The notes under the pieces: generated by a model
Databases searched by the model: none
Told to the model about the DNA's origin: nothing
The model's input: the letters and a program-made list of their open reading frames with translations, nothing else
Position numbers and translations under genes: made by a program
Part shown: piece by piece, positions 35,368 through 43,866 of the stretch
How positions within the stretch are numbered: position 1 is the first letter of the stretch
Layout of the letters: the number at the start of each line of letters is the position of its first letter
Source of the DNA: Hungatella sp. UBA4396
GTDB lineage: Bacteria > Bacillota > Clostridia > Lachnospirales > Lachnospiraceae
DNA length: 64,000 nucleotides
Direction: 5' to 3'
NCBI GenBank assembly: GCA_002389905.1
Contig: DGRE01000027.1
Location: 1 to 64,000 of the forward strand

Positions 35368-37011
35368 TTATTTCAAAGTAATATCTACAATATCTCCACT
35401 CTTCACATTGATGATATAATCTTCTCCATCTTTTGCATTCTTAGAATTCTGAATTGCACCAGATGTGTTAATTACATAAACCTTATCATAATCAACTTCA
35501 GTAGTATCGATTGTCCATGTTGTTTCATCTTTCTTCGTATCTTTAACGCCATCGCCGCAGTATTCTTCAATAAATTCTTCAGCTGTCATACGAGCATAAA
35601 CATTTTCCTTGCCTGCTACTTCTGTTTCTGTTACAATTGCGTACTTATCATCTCTGTCAGCCTTAAGCAACATACCGCCAACATAAATCTTCTTGTCATC
35701 TACGCCATGTGTACCAGCACCTCTTGCAGATCCAGACTTACGGAAATTAAATGTGAACTTATCACCATCAAGATCAATGATCTGTCTTCCAGTCTTCATA
35801 GCTCCATCAGAATCTCCGTCTCCGAAGTAGTATACATTGTAACCTTCATTTAACCACTCACCAATGTGAGCTAAGAAATCATCTTCACTATCAATTTCAC
35901 GGTTATCTTCGTCTGTGCCTTTAATATCAAAAATCTTTCTGGATGAAGTACCATCTAAATCAACGAGAATCAGTCCAGATTTCATCTTTCCTTTTGCATC
36001 AAACGCGTATCTCTTGCCGTTGATTTCCTTGATTTCACTTGCATATAAAGAGCCCTTACCATCCGCATAGTACCAGCCTTCTTTATCATCATCGTAATCT
36101 TTTTTGTTGAGTCTTTCATCAGGAACTGTACGGAACCATCCCTTAGAAACCATCTGTCCTTCTTCAGGGCTGCGATAGTATCTCCATTCACTAGCACTAG
36201 CAACTGGATTACCAGAAGCGTCACTTGGTGTAGCATCTTCTTCTGTAGCCCACTCTGCATTCATTCTACCATGCTCATCAAAGCCATATCTAGCTCCGTT
36301 GATAGAAACTCTATCTTTTGCTCTTTCCTTTTTACCATTACTCTTAAAGTAGAACCAACGTGTCTGATCCTCATCATCAAAAACATTTTTGCTGGAAGTC
36401 ATTGGAGAATTATCATCTCCATCATAATCAGCATCAACAATCTCAAGGAATCTCCAGCCTACAACCTGTGCTCCGTCATTTTCATCGCCACAATAATACA
36501 TTGCTGTATCTTCTTTCCATGCATCATCGTCGCTAACTCTCAAGCCATCTTCGCCAATCCAGCCAAACTGCATCCGGCCTTCCTCATCAAAGGTGTATTT
36601 CTTTCCATTGATAGTCTTAAAGGAAGGTTTTTCGCCGTTGCCTTCATAAGCTTTACCATTGGCACCAAAATAATACCAAATTGTTGCAGGCTCATCTTCT
36701 CCATCATAATCTTCATTTTCGACAGAAACCCAAGTATTAGCAACCATAGCACCATTTACATCAACGTAATAGTAGCTGTCATTGTAATCAACAATAAGGT
36801 CAGTAGCCATTTCGCCATCTTCGTCCAGATAGAACCAATTCTCTCCTGATTTAGCCCATGTGTCTGTTACGGCATCGCCATCCTTGTCATAATACACCCA
36901 TGTACCATTCTCTTCCGCCCAGCCAGTAGCTGCGAAAGAAGACATGGAAGCACCTAATGCCAGCAGTGCTGCTGTTGATAATACAGCAACTAATTTTGTC
37001 TGCTTTCTCAT
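35368..37011 (-). CDS. Secreted protein with choline/cell-wall-binding-type repeats
   Basis: A signal peptide (about 1-27, ending SSFA-ATGW) is followed by divergent tandem repeats of the CW_binding_1 kind: GW, YYDKDGDAVTDTW, WFYLDEDGEMATD, then longer WYYFGANGKAYEG units. Loops are rich in Asp/Glu, making the protein strongly acidic. No enzymatic domain is seen; the last 100 residues are less repeat-like (VTETEVAGKENVYARM). It is probably a surface protein held by choline or a secondary polymer. It has its own strong promoter and terminator. Confidence 0.85.
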   Translation of the reverse strand: MRKQTKLVAVLSTAALLALGASMSSFAATGWAEENGTWVYYDKDGDAVTDTWAKSGENWFYLDEDGEMATDLIVDYNDSYYYVDVNGAMVANTWVSVENEDYDGEDEPATIWYYFGANGKAYEGNGEKPSFKTINGKKYTFDEEGRMQFGWIGEDGLRVSDDDAWKEDTAMYYCGDENDGAQVVGWRFLEIVDADYDGDDNSPMTSSKNVFDDEDQTRWFYFKSNGKKERAKDRVSINGARYGFDEHGRMNAEWATEEDATPSDASGNPVASASEWRYYRSPEEGQMVSKGWFRTVPDERLNKKDYDDDKEGWYYADGKGSLYASEIKEINGKRYAFDAKGKMKSGLILVDLDGTSSRKIFDIKGTDEDNREIDSEDDFLAHIGEWLNEGYNVYYFGDGDSDGAMKTGRQIIDLDGDKFTFNFRKSGSARGAGTHGVDDKKIYVGGMLLKADRDDKYAIVTETEVAGKENVYARMTAEEFIEEYCGDGVKDTKKDETTWTIDTTEVDYDKVYVINTSGAIQNSKNAKDGEDYIINVKSGDIVDITLK

Positions 37012-37079
37012 AATTAATGCACTCTCCTTTTTTCTTTTTGAAATATTTTTTCTGAAATTCCTAATTGCATTACGAGGTA

Positions 37080-37108
37080 ATTATACTTCCTATATTGGAA
37101 ATAATCAA
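37080..37108 (-). promoter_or_regulatory. Strong promoter of the acidic repeat protein gene
   Basis: Minus-strand TTGATT (37108-37103), a 17-bp spacer and consensus TATAAT (37085-37080), about 70 bp before the start codon. The spacer contains the near-palindrome TTTCCAATATAGGAA, a possible operator. Confidence 0.75.
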
Positions 37109-37345
37109 TACTTTTTTTACTTTTTTTGAATATTCTTCAAAAAATAAAAAATATTTACATTTCCGGAAGAAGCTCTCAACTCCTCCATCACATGGAACAG
37201 TATAATACATTTTTTAGCAAAATGCTATAACATTTATCTGTTCATTTTCTTACAGAATTATTACGAAAGACTCTTCTTTCCCTATTTATATAGTAACATA
37301 TTTAAAATACTCTTCTCAAACCTCCTTAAACACATAATCTCCGCA

Positions 37346-37374
37346 TTGCGTCCCCACCATTTTAATGATATAAT
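37346..37374 (+). promoter_or_regulatory. Promoter of the HTH-LicC-LicA gene
   Basis: TTGCGT (37346-37351), 17 bp, then TATAAT (37369-37374), about 75 bp before the ATG. With 37080-37108 this makes a divergent promoter region filling the 438-bp gap 37012-37449. Confidence 0.7.
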
Positions 37375-37449
37375 GTTCACAATATATTTAATATCGATAT
37401 TTTTGAACGCCTTTTTATTATCTACAAACCACACGGAGGTCATAAAATT

Positions 37450-39276
37450 ATGGATCGTAACGTCATTATCTGCCGTTCAATTCTGGAAAATCCGGCTGTA
37501 ACGCAAAGAGATTTATCAAAGGAACTCAGTGTATCCCTGGGAACCGTTAATAACTTAATGAAAGAATGCATAGAAAAAAATTACTTTGTAATTGAAAGTA
37601 AAAACGACTCCTACACTCTTCTCCCAGCAGGCCAGGCTCTATTAGACAGGCACAAGGTTGACGGAGCCCTCATCATAGCCGCAGGCTTTGGCTCCCGCTT
37701 CGTTCCCCTGACCTTTGAAACCCCGAAAGGTCTTTTAGAAGTAATAGGCGAGCGCATGATCGAGCGTCAGATCCGTCAGCTTCACGAAGTGGGAATCACA
37801 GACATCACCATTGTAGTCGGCTACTTAAAAGAAAAGTTTGAATACCTCATCGACAAATACCATGTAAAACTCCTCTACAACCCAGAGTACTCTCACAAAA
37901 ACACCCTGACTACCATCTACCACGCCAGAGAAGTCCTCCGGGGCCGGAACATGTACGTGCTTTCCTCTGACAACTGGATGCGCCACAATATGTACCACGC
38001 CTATGAAGGCGGCGCCTGGTATTCTTCTTCTTATATGGAAGGGGAAACTTCCGAATGGTGTCTGGACTATAATAAAAAAGGCCGGATTCTGAATGTATCC
38101 GTAGGCGGCTGCGACCAATGGGTCATGTACGGGCCCGTATTTTTCTCCAAATCCTTTTCAGAACAATTCCTCCCGGTCCTAGAGGCATATTATAACCTCC
38201 CCGGAACCGAACCTTTTTACTGGGAAAATGTTTTTATGGAAATGTTATCCGGCGAAGCCGCCAGAAAACTTCCCCAGTTACCAGAGGCCAACCTTGAACC
38301 AGAGATGTTCATAAACCGCAGACCTGCCCATGAAGTTTATGAATTTGAAAACCTGGAAGAACTGCGCCGTTTTGATATAAAATACCAGCACACCTCTGAC
38401 AATCAGGCCATGAAGCTGATTTCCCAGGTGTTCCATGTAAAGGAATCTGAAATTACAGAAATCCAATGCTTAAAATCCGGGATGACTAACAAATCTTTCC
38501 TATTTAAAATAAAAGACTGCCGTTATATCTGCCGCATCCCAGGTCCAGGAACAGATCTTTTAATTAACAGGAAGGAGGAAAAAGCTGTTTACGATGCTTT
38601 GGCCGGATATGGTATTTCAGAAAATGTGATTTATTTTGATGGAGAAACAGGATATAAAATCTCAGAGTTTTATGAAGGTGCTCATAATGCAGACCCTCAT
38701 AACCAGGAAGAAATCGCTCTTTGCATGGATATTGTCCGTAAACTCCATCAGTCCGGACTTAAGGTGGATCACTCATTTGATATCAGGGAACGGATCGATT
38801 TTTACGAAAACCTGTGCATGACTTATGGGGATACCTTATTTGAGGATTACAACCATGTCCGCAAACAGATGGTTGAGCTATTAGATAAACTGGATTCCTT
38901 AAACCATGAAAAGGTGCTCTCCCACATTGATCCTAACGTGGATAATCTTTTAATTCTGCCCTCAGGTGATATCCGGCTGATTGACTGGGAATATGCAGGC
39001 ATGTGTGATCCTCTTATGGATATTTCCATGTGTGCAATTTATTCCTACTATACTCAGGAAGAAACAGACGGCCTTATGGAAATCTATCTGAAGAGGAAGC
39101 CTACCGGTGAGGAACGGTTTACCGTTTACGCCTATATGGCCCTGGGCGGTTTTTTATGGGCTCTTTGGGCAGTTTATAAAGCTTCTCTTGGGGAGGAGTT
39201 TGGTGAGTACACCATCATCATGTACCGATATGCTAAGAATTATTATAAGAAATGTATGGAGATTACTGATATGTGA
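37450..39276 (+). CDS. HTH-phosphocholine cytidylyltransferase-choline kinase fusion (LicC-LicA type)
   Basis: Three parts are visible in 608 residues. 1-65: winged helix (RDLSKELSVSLGTVNNLMKE). 72-300: nucleotidyltransferase (ALIIAAGFGSRF, then PKGLLEVIGERMIERQI, DNWMRHN) as in LicC. 320-590: aminoglycoside-kinase-fold choline kinase as in LicA (SGMTNKSFLFKI, SHIDPNVDNLLIL near 491, LIDWEYAG near 511). Together they would phosphorylate choline and activate it as CDP-choline. GGAGGTCATAAAATT precedes the ATG. Neighbouring secreted proteins carry choline-binding-type repeats, supporting the choline assignment. LicB and LicD are not in the window. Confidence 0.85.
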   Translation: MDRNVIICRSILENPAVTQRDLSKELSVSLGTVNNLMKECIEKNYFVIESKNDSYTLLPAGQALLDRHKVDGALIIAAGFGSRFVPLTFETPKGLLEVIGERMIERQIRQLHEVGITDITIVVGYLKEKFEYLIDKYHVKLLYNPEYSHKNTLTTIYHAREVLRGRNMYVLSSDNWMRHNMYHAYEGGAWYSSSYMEGETSEWCLDYNKKGRILNVSVGGCDQWVMYGPVFFSKSFSEQFLPVLEAYYNLPGTEPFYWENVFMEMLSGEAARKLPQLPEANLEPEMFINRRPAHEVYEFENLEELRRFDIKYQHTSDNQAMKLISQVFHVKESEITEIQCLKSGMTNKSFLFKIKDCRYICRIPGPGTDLLINRKEEKAVYDALAGYGISENVIYFDGETGYKISEFYEGAHNADPHNQEEIALCMDIVRKLHQSGLKVDHSFDIRERIDFYENLCMTYGDTLFEDYNHVRKQMVELLDKLDSLNHEKVLSHIDPNVDNLLILPSGDIRLIDWEYAGMCDPLMDISMCAIYSYYTQEETDGLMEIYLKRKPTGEERFTVYAYMALGGFLWALWAVYKASLGEEFGEYTIIMYRYAKNYYKKCMEITDM

Positions 39277-39310
39277 TGTTTAAGGGAGAATGTGCTTCCT
39301 GCAGCAACTT

Positions 39311-39329
39311 AGCCGGTATTTTACCGGCT
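39311..39329. terminator. Bidirectional hairpin between convergent genes
   Basis: AGCCGGTA (39311-39318) and TACCGGCT (39322-39329) form a perfect stem with a 3-base loop between the fusion gene and the small gene on the other strand. Confidence 0.6.
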
Positions 39330-39517
39330 TAGTTAAGCTGTTGTTTCATAAAATCAATATTTCCTATCATGATATCGAGTTTTTTGCCGATGTCATTTTC
39401 GAGAAGCCACTGTATTCTTAACTCCACCTCTATAAATTTGTCGAATGTCTTACCTGTTTCCTGAATTTCTTCCCTCACTTCTTCCGCAATCATTTCTAAA
39501 TCTCTTTTTTCCAGCAT
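39329..39517 (-). CDS. Small coiled-coil protein, unknown function
   Basis: From the ATG at 39517 (AGGAGATACAGACT upstream) the product has 62 residues: MLEKRDLEMIAEEVREEIQE, then a helical, charged stretch that probably forms a coiled coil. Short proteins of this kind, with KRDLEMIAE-like starts, occur in many Lachnospiraceae, often in several versions; no role is known to me. The longer frame to 39583 is less likely because its start has no ribosome site. Confidence 0.5.
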   Translation of the reverse strand: MLEKRDLEMIAEEVREEIQETGKTFDKFIEVELRIQWLLENDIGKKLDIMIGNIDFMKQQLN

Positions 39518-39745
39518 AGTCTGTATCTCCTCTTCCCTGATACCTCTAGTTGGCACATTATCCTCACATTGATAACACAACAAATTCTTTACTCCGTCAA
39601 TCCTCCCCCCTTTCCATTTATAACCATTTTACATACCCACCCCAATCACCATAACCACCCTCATAAAATTTCCAATATATGATTTCTTTGGAAAAATGTC
39701 CACAAATCGTAATAAATTATTTATGCATTCCGCCCCATACTATGC

Positions 39746-39751
39746 TATAAT
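39746..39751 (+). promoter_or_regulatory. -10 box upstream of repeat protein gene
   Basis: TATAAT lies about 50 bp before the ATG at 39801. No good -35 is present at 16-18 bp (TGCATT is the nearest), so the promoter may need an activator. GGAGGAG is the ribosome site. Confidence 0.45.
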
Positions 39752-39800
39752 TACCATATATATGAATAAAGCTTAGCTGGAACAGGAGGAGAAAAACTGC

Positions 39801-40898
39801 ATGCGATACGGAAAAAAAGCGGCTGCGCTGCTGCTGACAGGACTGATCGGGACCGCCACTCTCATACCGACCCACACGGTCTGGGCAGCTACGGGCTGGG
39901 TTTCGGAGGGCTCCAGTTGGAAATACATAGATCAGGATGGCTCAGTCCATAAAGGCTGGGTAAAAACTTCTGACGGAACATTTTACTTTCTGGATCTTTC
40001 CACTGGCTACATGGCAACAGGCTGGAAGCAGATCAATGGAAAGTGGTATTATTTTCATTCCAACGGCGCCATGGCTACCAAATGGGTTCAGGTAGGAGGA
40101 AAGTATTATTACCTCATGGATGATACCGGTGTTCTGGTAAATGGATGGTTAAAGATCGGAAACGATTATTATTATATGAAGGGCGACGGCTCCATGTCCA
40201 CCGGATGGCGGGAGATGGATGGCGGCTGGTATTATTTTAAGGAAAACGGAAAGTGTACCCTTGGCTGGGGACAGGTTGGAAATGACTGGTTTTATTTCAA
40301 CTCCGACGGAAAGATGGCTACCGGCTGGAAACAGGTGGACAGCGCCTATTACTATTTAAATTCTGATACCAACTCTGTGCTTGGACGGATGATGACTGGC
40401 TGGCTCAGTGATGGAACCAACAAATACTATATGGACAGCAGCGGTAAAATGGCTCATGGCTGGAAGCAGATCGAAGGCTCCTGGCATTATTTCAACGAAT
40501 CCGGGCACATGATGACAGGTTGGATACAGCTTTCCGGAGTTTATTACTACCTCGATCCATCTAGCGGCAAGATGGCAGCCAACACCACTCTTACTATTGA
40601 CGGAAAGAATTATACGTTTGCCTCCAACGGGGCTTACCAGGAAAATGGCTCTGGTACTCCTTCTGCAAATACGGACGTCAGCGCTCCGGGAGAGACATCT
40701 TCAGGAAATACAACTCCCGGCGGAAGCGGCAGTTCTACTCCATCAGGCTCCAGCGGACCAGGAGGTTCCTCCTCTGGCGGAAATGATTTAAGCGGCGCTC
40801 CCGGCAGCTCCTCCAGTGATGTTCCCGGCAGTCCTTCCGGCTCCTCCGGCAGCGGAGTATACCAATTGGAGCCTGGACTTACAACGGGACCTGGCTGA
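39801..40898 (+). CDS. Secreted choline/cell-wall-binding repeat protein with Ser/Gly-rich tail
   Basis: A signal peptide (1-29, ending VWA) is followed by about eleven roughly 20-residue repeats (TGWKQINGKWYYFHSNGAMA type; 30-265). The aromatic ladder W, YYY is that of choline-binding modules. A low-complexity Ser/Gly/Pro linker fills 275-350 and the protein ends LEPGLTTGPG. No catalytic domain is seen. It may be an adhesin or a surface spacer. It is followed by a strong terminator and by the GH25 gene with the same repeats. Confidence 0.88.
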   Translation: MRYGKKAAALLLTGLIGTATLIPTHTVWAATGWVSEGSSWKYIDQDGSVHKGWVKTSDGTFYFLDLSTGYMATGWKQINGKWYYFHSNGAMATKWVQVGGKYYYLMDDTGVLVNGWLKIGNDYYYMKGDGSMSTGWREMDGGWYYFKENGKCTLGWGQVGNDWFYFNSDGKMATGWKQVDSAYYYLNSDTNSVLGRMMTGWLSDGTNKYYMDSSGKMAHGWKQIEGSWHYFNESGHMMTGWIQLSGVYYYLDPSSGKMAANTTLTIDGKNYTFASNGAYQENGSGTPSANTDVSAPGETSSGNTTPGGSGSSTPSGSSGPGGSSSGGNDLSGAPGSSSSDVPGSPSGSSGSGVYQLEPGLTTGPG

Positions 40899-40920
40899 TA
40901 AGGTTATTTTGTTTCTGTGT

Positions 40921-40955
40921 GGGCATCCGCACCTTGGCGCGGATGTCCATTTTTT
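40921..40955 (+). terminator. Intrinsic terminator
   Basis: GGGCATCCGC (40921-40930) pairs with GCGGATGTCC (40939-40948), followed by A and six T. It separates the repeat protein gene from the lysozyme gene. Confidence 0.85.
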
Positions 40956-41015
40956 ACGCAGACATAAGAGATACTCATGATTCCATAAAACAAGAAGGAT
41001 AAGGAGGAAACTATT

Positions 41016-42809
41016 TTGAGACACAAAAAGGTTTGCAGGCAGTTGGCTGCAGCGCTATTATGTGCCGTTATGGGGATGAGCTCAGGGCTTTTCCCGGTCA
41101 TGACTTCCCAGGCGGCGGGATACGAAAAAGTAAACGGGTATTATCAGATGAGGGACGGCACAGTGATCAAGGAAGCCATTGCCAGGGGGATTGATGTTTC
41201 CAGATGGCAGGGGAATGTAAACTGGCAGGCTGTGGCGGCAGATGATGTCAGCTTTGTTATGCTGGGAGCCAGATCCAGGGGCGTGACTGATCCTTATTTT
41301 CATACCAATGTCCAGGGGGCAACAGCCGCAGGGCTGAAGGTGGGAGCTTATATTTATTCTTTAGCTACCACTCCCGACATGGCCAGGGAAGAGGCGGATT
41401 TTATGCTGAATCTGCTGAAGGATTATCCTATTTCATTCCCAATTGCATTTGATGCGGAAGACAACGCCACCCTTGGCACTCTTTCTCCTTCCAAGGTCAG
41501 CGAGGTAATCAATGCATTTTGCAAGCGGGTGGAAGAAGCCGGATATTATCCTATTGTTTATGCCAACGATTACTGGCTGTCAAATAAAATTGATTTGTCT
41601 ACCATGAAATATGATGTGTGGGTGGCCAGATATGAGGCGAAGCATGTTTATCCCGATCCTGTTATGTGGCAGGTTACCAGCACCGGTTCCATTAACGGAA
41701 TCAATGGAAATGTTGATATTGACTTTCTCTATAAGGACCTGACTCCAAGGCTTCCGGGAAATATGTGGAGAACCATTGGAGGAAAGACTTATTATTATCA
41801 GAATTACTCCATGCAAAAGGATACCTGGATCAATGACGGTACCGGCTGGTTTTATATGAATGAAGAGGGACTGACCATGAAGGGCTGGCTGGATAAATCC
41901 GGGCTCCGGTATTTCCTCAATGAAACCACCGGCCGGATGGATACAGGCTGGAAGCTGTTAGATGGAAAATGGTATTTCTTCAACGCAGGCGGCTCCATGA
42001 ATACGGGCTGGCTCTCAGAGGGCGGACAGAAGTATTATTTGAGTTCTGACGGCACCATGGCAACAGGCTGGCAGGACTTAAACGGCCAGTATTACTATTT
42101 AGATCCCTCCTCCGGTCAAATGGCAACAGGCTGGAAGGACATCAACGGAAAACGGTATTTCCTTCAGGACAGCGGTGTCATGGCTACGGGCTGGGTGGAT
42201 CACAACGGTTCCCGCTATTATTTAAACAATGACGGTTCCATGGCTACGGGCTGGCATTCTGACGGCGCTTCCAGATATTATCTGGGCGAAAACGGTGCTG
42301 TTTCTACGGGCTGGAAGCAGCTTGACAATGACTGGTACTTCTTTAATCCAAACGGAGCCACAGCATCTGGCTGGGTAAATCCGGACGGAAGCTGGTATTA
42401 CATAGGAACAGACGGGAAAATGCAGACCGGCTGGCTGGAAGAGCGGGGAGCAAAATATTATTTAAGCAATTCCTCCGGTAAAATGACCGTAGGCTGGAGA
42501 CAGGTGGACGGAAGCTGGTATTATTTCGGTGAAAGCGGTTCTATGGTGACTGGTATGACCCAGGTCGATGGTCAGCAGTATTATTTGAATCCGTCTGACG
42601 GAAAGATGGCGGCATCCACGGTATTCACTTTAGACGGAGTTTCCTATACCGCTGATTCAAACGGCGTCTGCACCCTGACCCCGGAAGCGGCTCCAGAACA
42701 GACGGAGCAGAGTACCCAGGGAGATCAGAATACTCCGGCGGCTACCGATTCTCCGGCACAAGATTCAAATACAAATCCTACAAAGGAAATCGGGCCTGGA
42801 ATCCGCTGA
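41016..42809 (+). CDS. GH25 lysozyme with cell-wall-binding repeats
   Basis: The 597-residue protein has a signal peptide (about 1-34), a GH25 muramidase domain (55-245) and about 14 choline-binding-type repeats (255-560). GH25 catalytic positions are present: D60 in GIDVSRWQG, D146 and E148 in AFDAEDN, D234/D236 in VDIDFLY. It would cut the MurNAc-GlcNAc bond of peptidoglycan outside the cell, and the repeats would hold it on the wall. The start codon is TTG at 41016, after AAGGAGGAAACTAT. The tail is Thr/Gln/Asp-rich and ends EIGPGIR. Confidence 0.93.
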   Translation: MRHKKVCRQLAAALLCAVMGMSSGLFPVMTSQAAGYEKVNGYYQMRDGTVIKEAIARGIDVSRWQGNVNWQAVAADDVSFVMLGARSRGVTDPYFHTNVQGATAAGLKVGAYIYSLATTPDMAREEADFMLNLLKDYPISFPIAFDAEDNATLGTLSPSKVSEVINAFCKRVEEAGYYPIVYANDYWLSNKIDLSTMKYDVWVARYEAKHVYPDPVMWQVTSTGSINGINGNVDIDFLYKDLTPRLPGNMWRTIGGKTYYYQNYSMQKDTWINDGTGWFYMNEEGLTMKGWLDKSGLRYFLNETTGRMDTGWKLLDGKWYFFNAGGSMNTGWLSEGGQKYYLSSDGTMATGWQDLNGQYYYLDPSSGQMATGWKDINGKRYFLQDSGVMATGWVDHNGSRYYLNNDGSMATGWHSDGASRYYLGENGAVSTGWKQLDNDWYFFNPNGATASGWVNPDGSWYYIGTDGKMQTGWLEERGAKYYLSNSSGKMTVGWRQVDGSWYYFGESGSMVTGMTQVDGQQYYLNPSDGKMAASTVFTLDGVSYTADSNGVCTLTPEAAPEQTEQSTQGDQNTPAATDSPAQDSNTNPTKEIGPGIR

Positions 42810-42857
42810 TAAGCGGCTTGGCAAAACAGCTTTAAAAGAAATTTTAAAACAATGAAT

Positions 42858-42902
42858 AAGGTACCTTGATTGGCCTGTAAAAGCCTTTCAAGGTACCTTT
42901 TT
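42858..42902 (+). terminator. Intrinsic terminator after the lysozyme gene
   Basis: AAGGTACCTTGA (42858-42869) and TCAAGGTACCTT (42888-42899) form a perfect 12-bp stem followed by T. It also lies just past the convergent 42912 gene and may act both ways. Confidence 0.85.
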
Positions 42903-42911
42903 ATGATGAAT

Positions 42912-43847
42912 TTATTCTTTGAAATTTTTCGTTTCTCCCACAATATAGATGGGCCTGTCCTTCAGTTCTGCAAACAATATGGCAATGTAATTGCCGATCA
43001 CTCCCACGATCAGGAACAAAACCGCAAACATAAAGCAGATCAGCACAATGGTGGTGGCATAGCCGTTTGGTGTTCCCACCCTGGCCCAGCTCCATATGGT
43101 GTAGATCATCATCAGGACGCCCAAAAGTCCGGCTCCGGCTCCGGCGTAAATTCCCAGCTTTAAAGGGAGGTTGGAAAAGCACATGATGGTATTTAAGGAA
43201 AGGGTAATCAGTTTCTTTATGCTGTATTTGCTCTCTCCCGCCACTCTGGTTCCGGCTTCATATTCAATAGTGGTCCGGTTAAAACCAATGCTTTGTACAT
43301 AGCCCCGCAGAAAACGGACCTTTTCTCTATAACTTTCTTTTAATACCTTTGCAGCTCTTCCGGATACGGCAAAGAAATCGGAGGCGTTTGGTTCAAATTT
43401 TACATCAGAAAGCAGGTTGATTAAATGATAAAAGGCAGAGGAAGCCAGGTTCTTAAACCATCCGGCTGACTCATTTTTCGTCCGCACCATGTTTATGACA
43501 TCATAGCCTGCTTCGAATTTTTCAAGGATTTGGGACAGATATTCCGGCGGGTGCTGAAGGTCTGCATCCATGCAGACAATTCCGTCACCGCTGCTGTAGT
43601 CCAGTCCTGCAATCATGGCGGCTTCGTGGCCAAAGTTTCTGGAAAAGCTGATGACCTTTACATGTTCATCCCGGCCAGCCAGAAGGTCAAGGACCCTCAT
43701 GGTGCCATCCTGGCTTCCGTCATTTATAAAAATCAGCTCATAGCTCCAGGGGAGTTTCTTTAAAATTCCGGCTGTTTCCTCATAAAATTGTTCCAAGGCC
43801 ATTTCCTCATTGTAGCAGGATACAACGACTGACAATGTTTTTCCCAT
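42912..43847 (-). CDS. GT2 polyprenyl-phosphate sugar transferase (GtrB/DPM-like)
   Basis: The 311-residue protein has a GT-A domain (SVVVSCYNEEMALEQFYEE, IFINDGSQDGT, VCMDADLQHPPEY with DxD) and two C-terminal membrane helices (about 228-250, 262-285). This is the plan of enzymes that load glucose or a similar sugar on undecaprenyl phosphate. Such lipid-linked monosaccharides feed GT-C transferases on the outer face, and a GT-C-like gene follows immediately upstream (43867). Start chosen at 43847 with GAGGAG upstream; an earlier ATG at 43865 is possible. Confidence 0.88.
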   Translation of the reverse strand: MGKTLSVVVSCYNEEMALEQFYEETAGILKKLPWSYELIFINDGSQDGTMRVLDLLAGRDEHVKVISFSRNFGHEAAMIAGLDYSSGDGIVCMDADLQHPPEYLSQILEKFEAGYDVINMVRTKNESAGWFKNLASSAFYHLINLLSDVKFEPNASDFFAVSGRAAKVLKESYREKVRFLRGYVQSIGFNRTTIEYEAGTRVAGESKYSIKKLITLSLNTIMCFSNLPLKLGIYAGAGAGLLGVLMMIYTIWSWARVGTPNGYATTIVLICFMFAVLFLIVGVIGNYIAILFAELKDRPIYIVGETKNFKE

Positions 43848-43866
43848 ATGTTCTGTACTCCTCATG

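Noticed and set aside
36271..36849. 192-codon plus-strand frame opposite the acidic repeat protein
   Set aside because: It is the complement of Asp/Glu- and Tyr/Gly-rich repeats, which yields Ile/Phe/Ser-rich antisense frames. No ribosome site or motif was seen.
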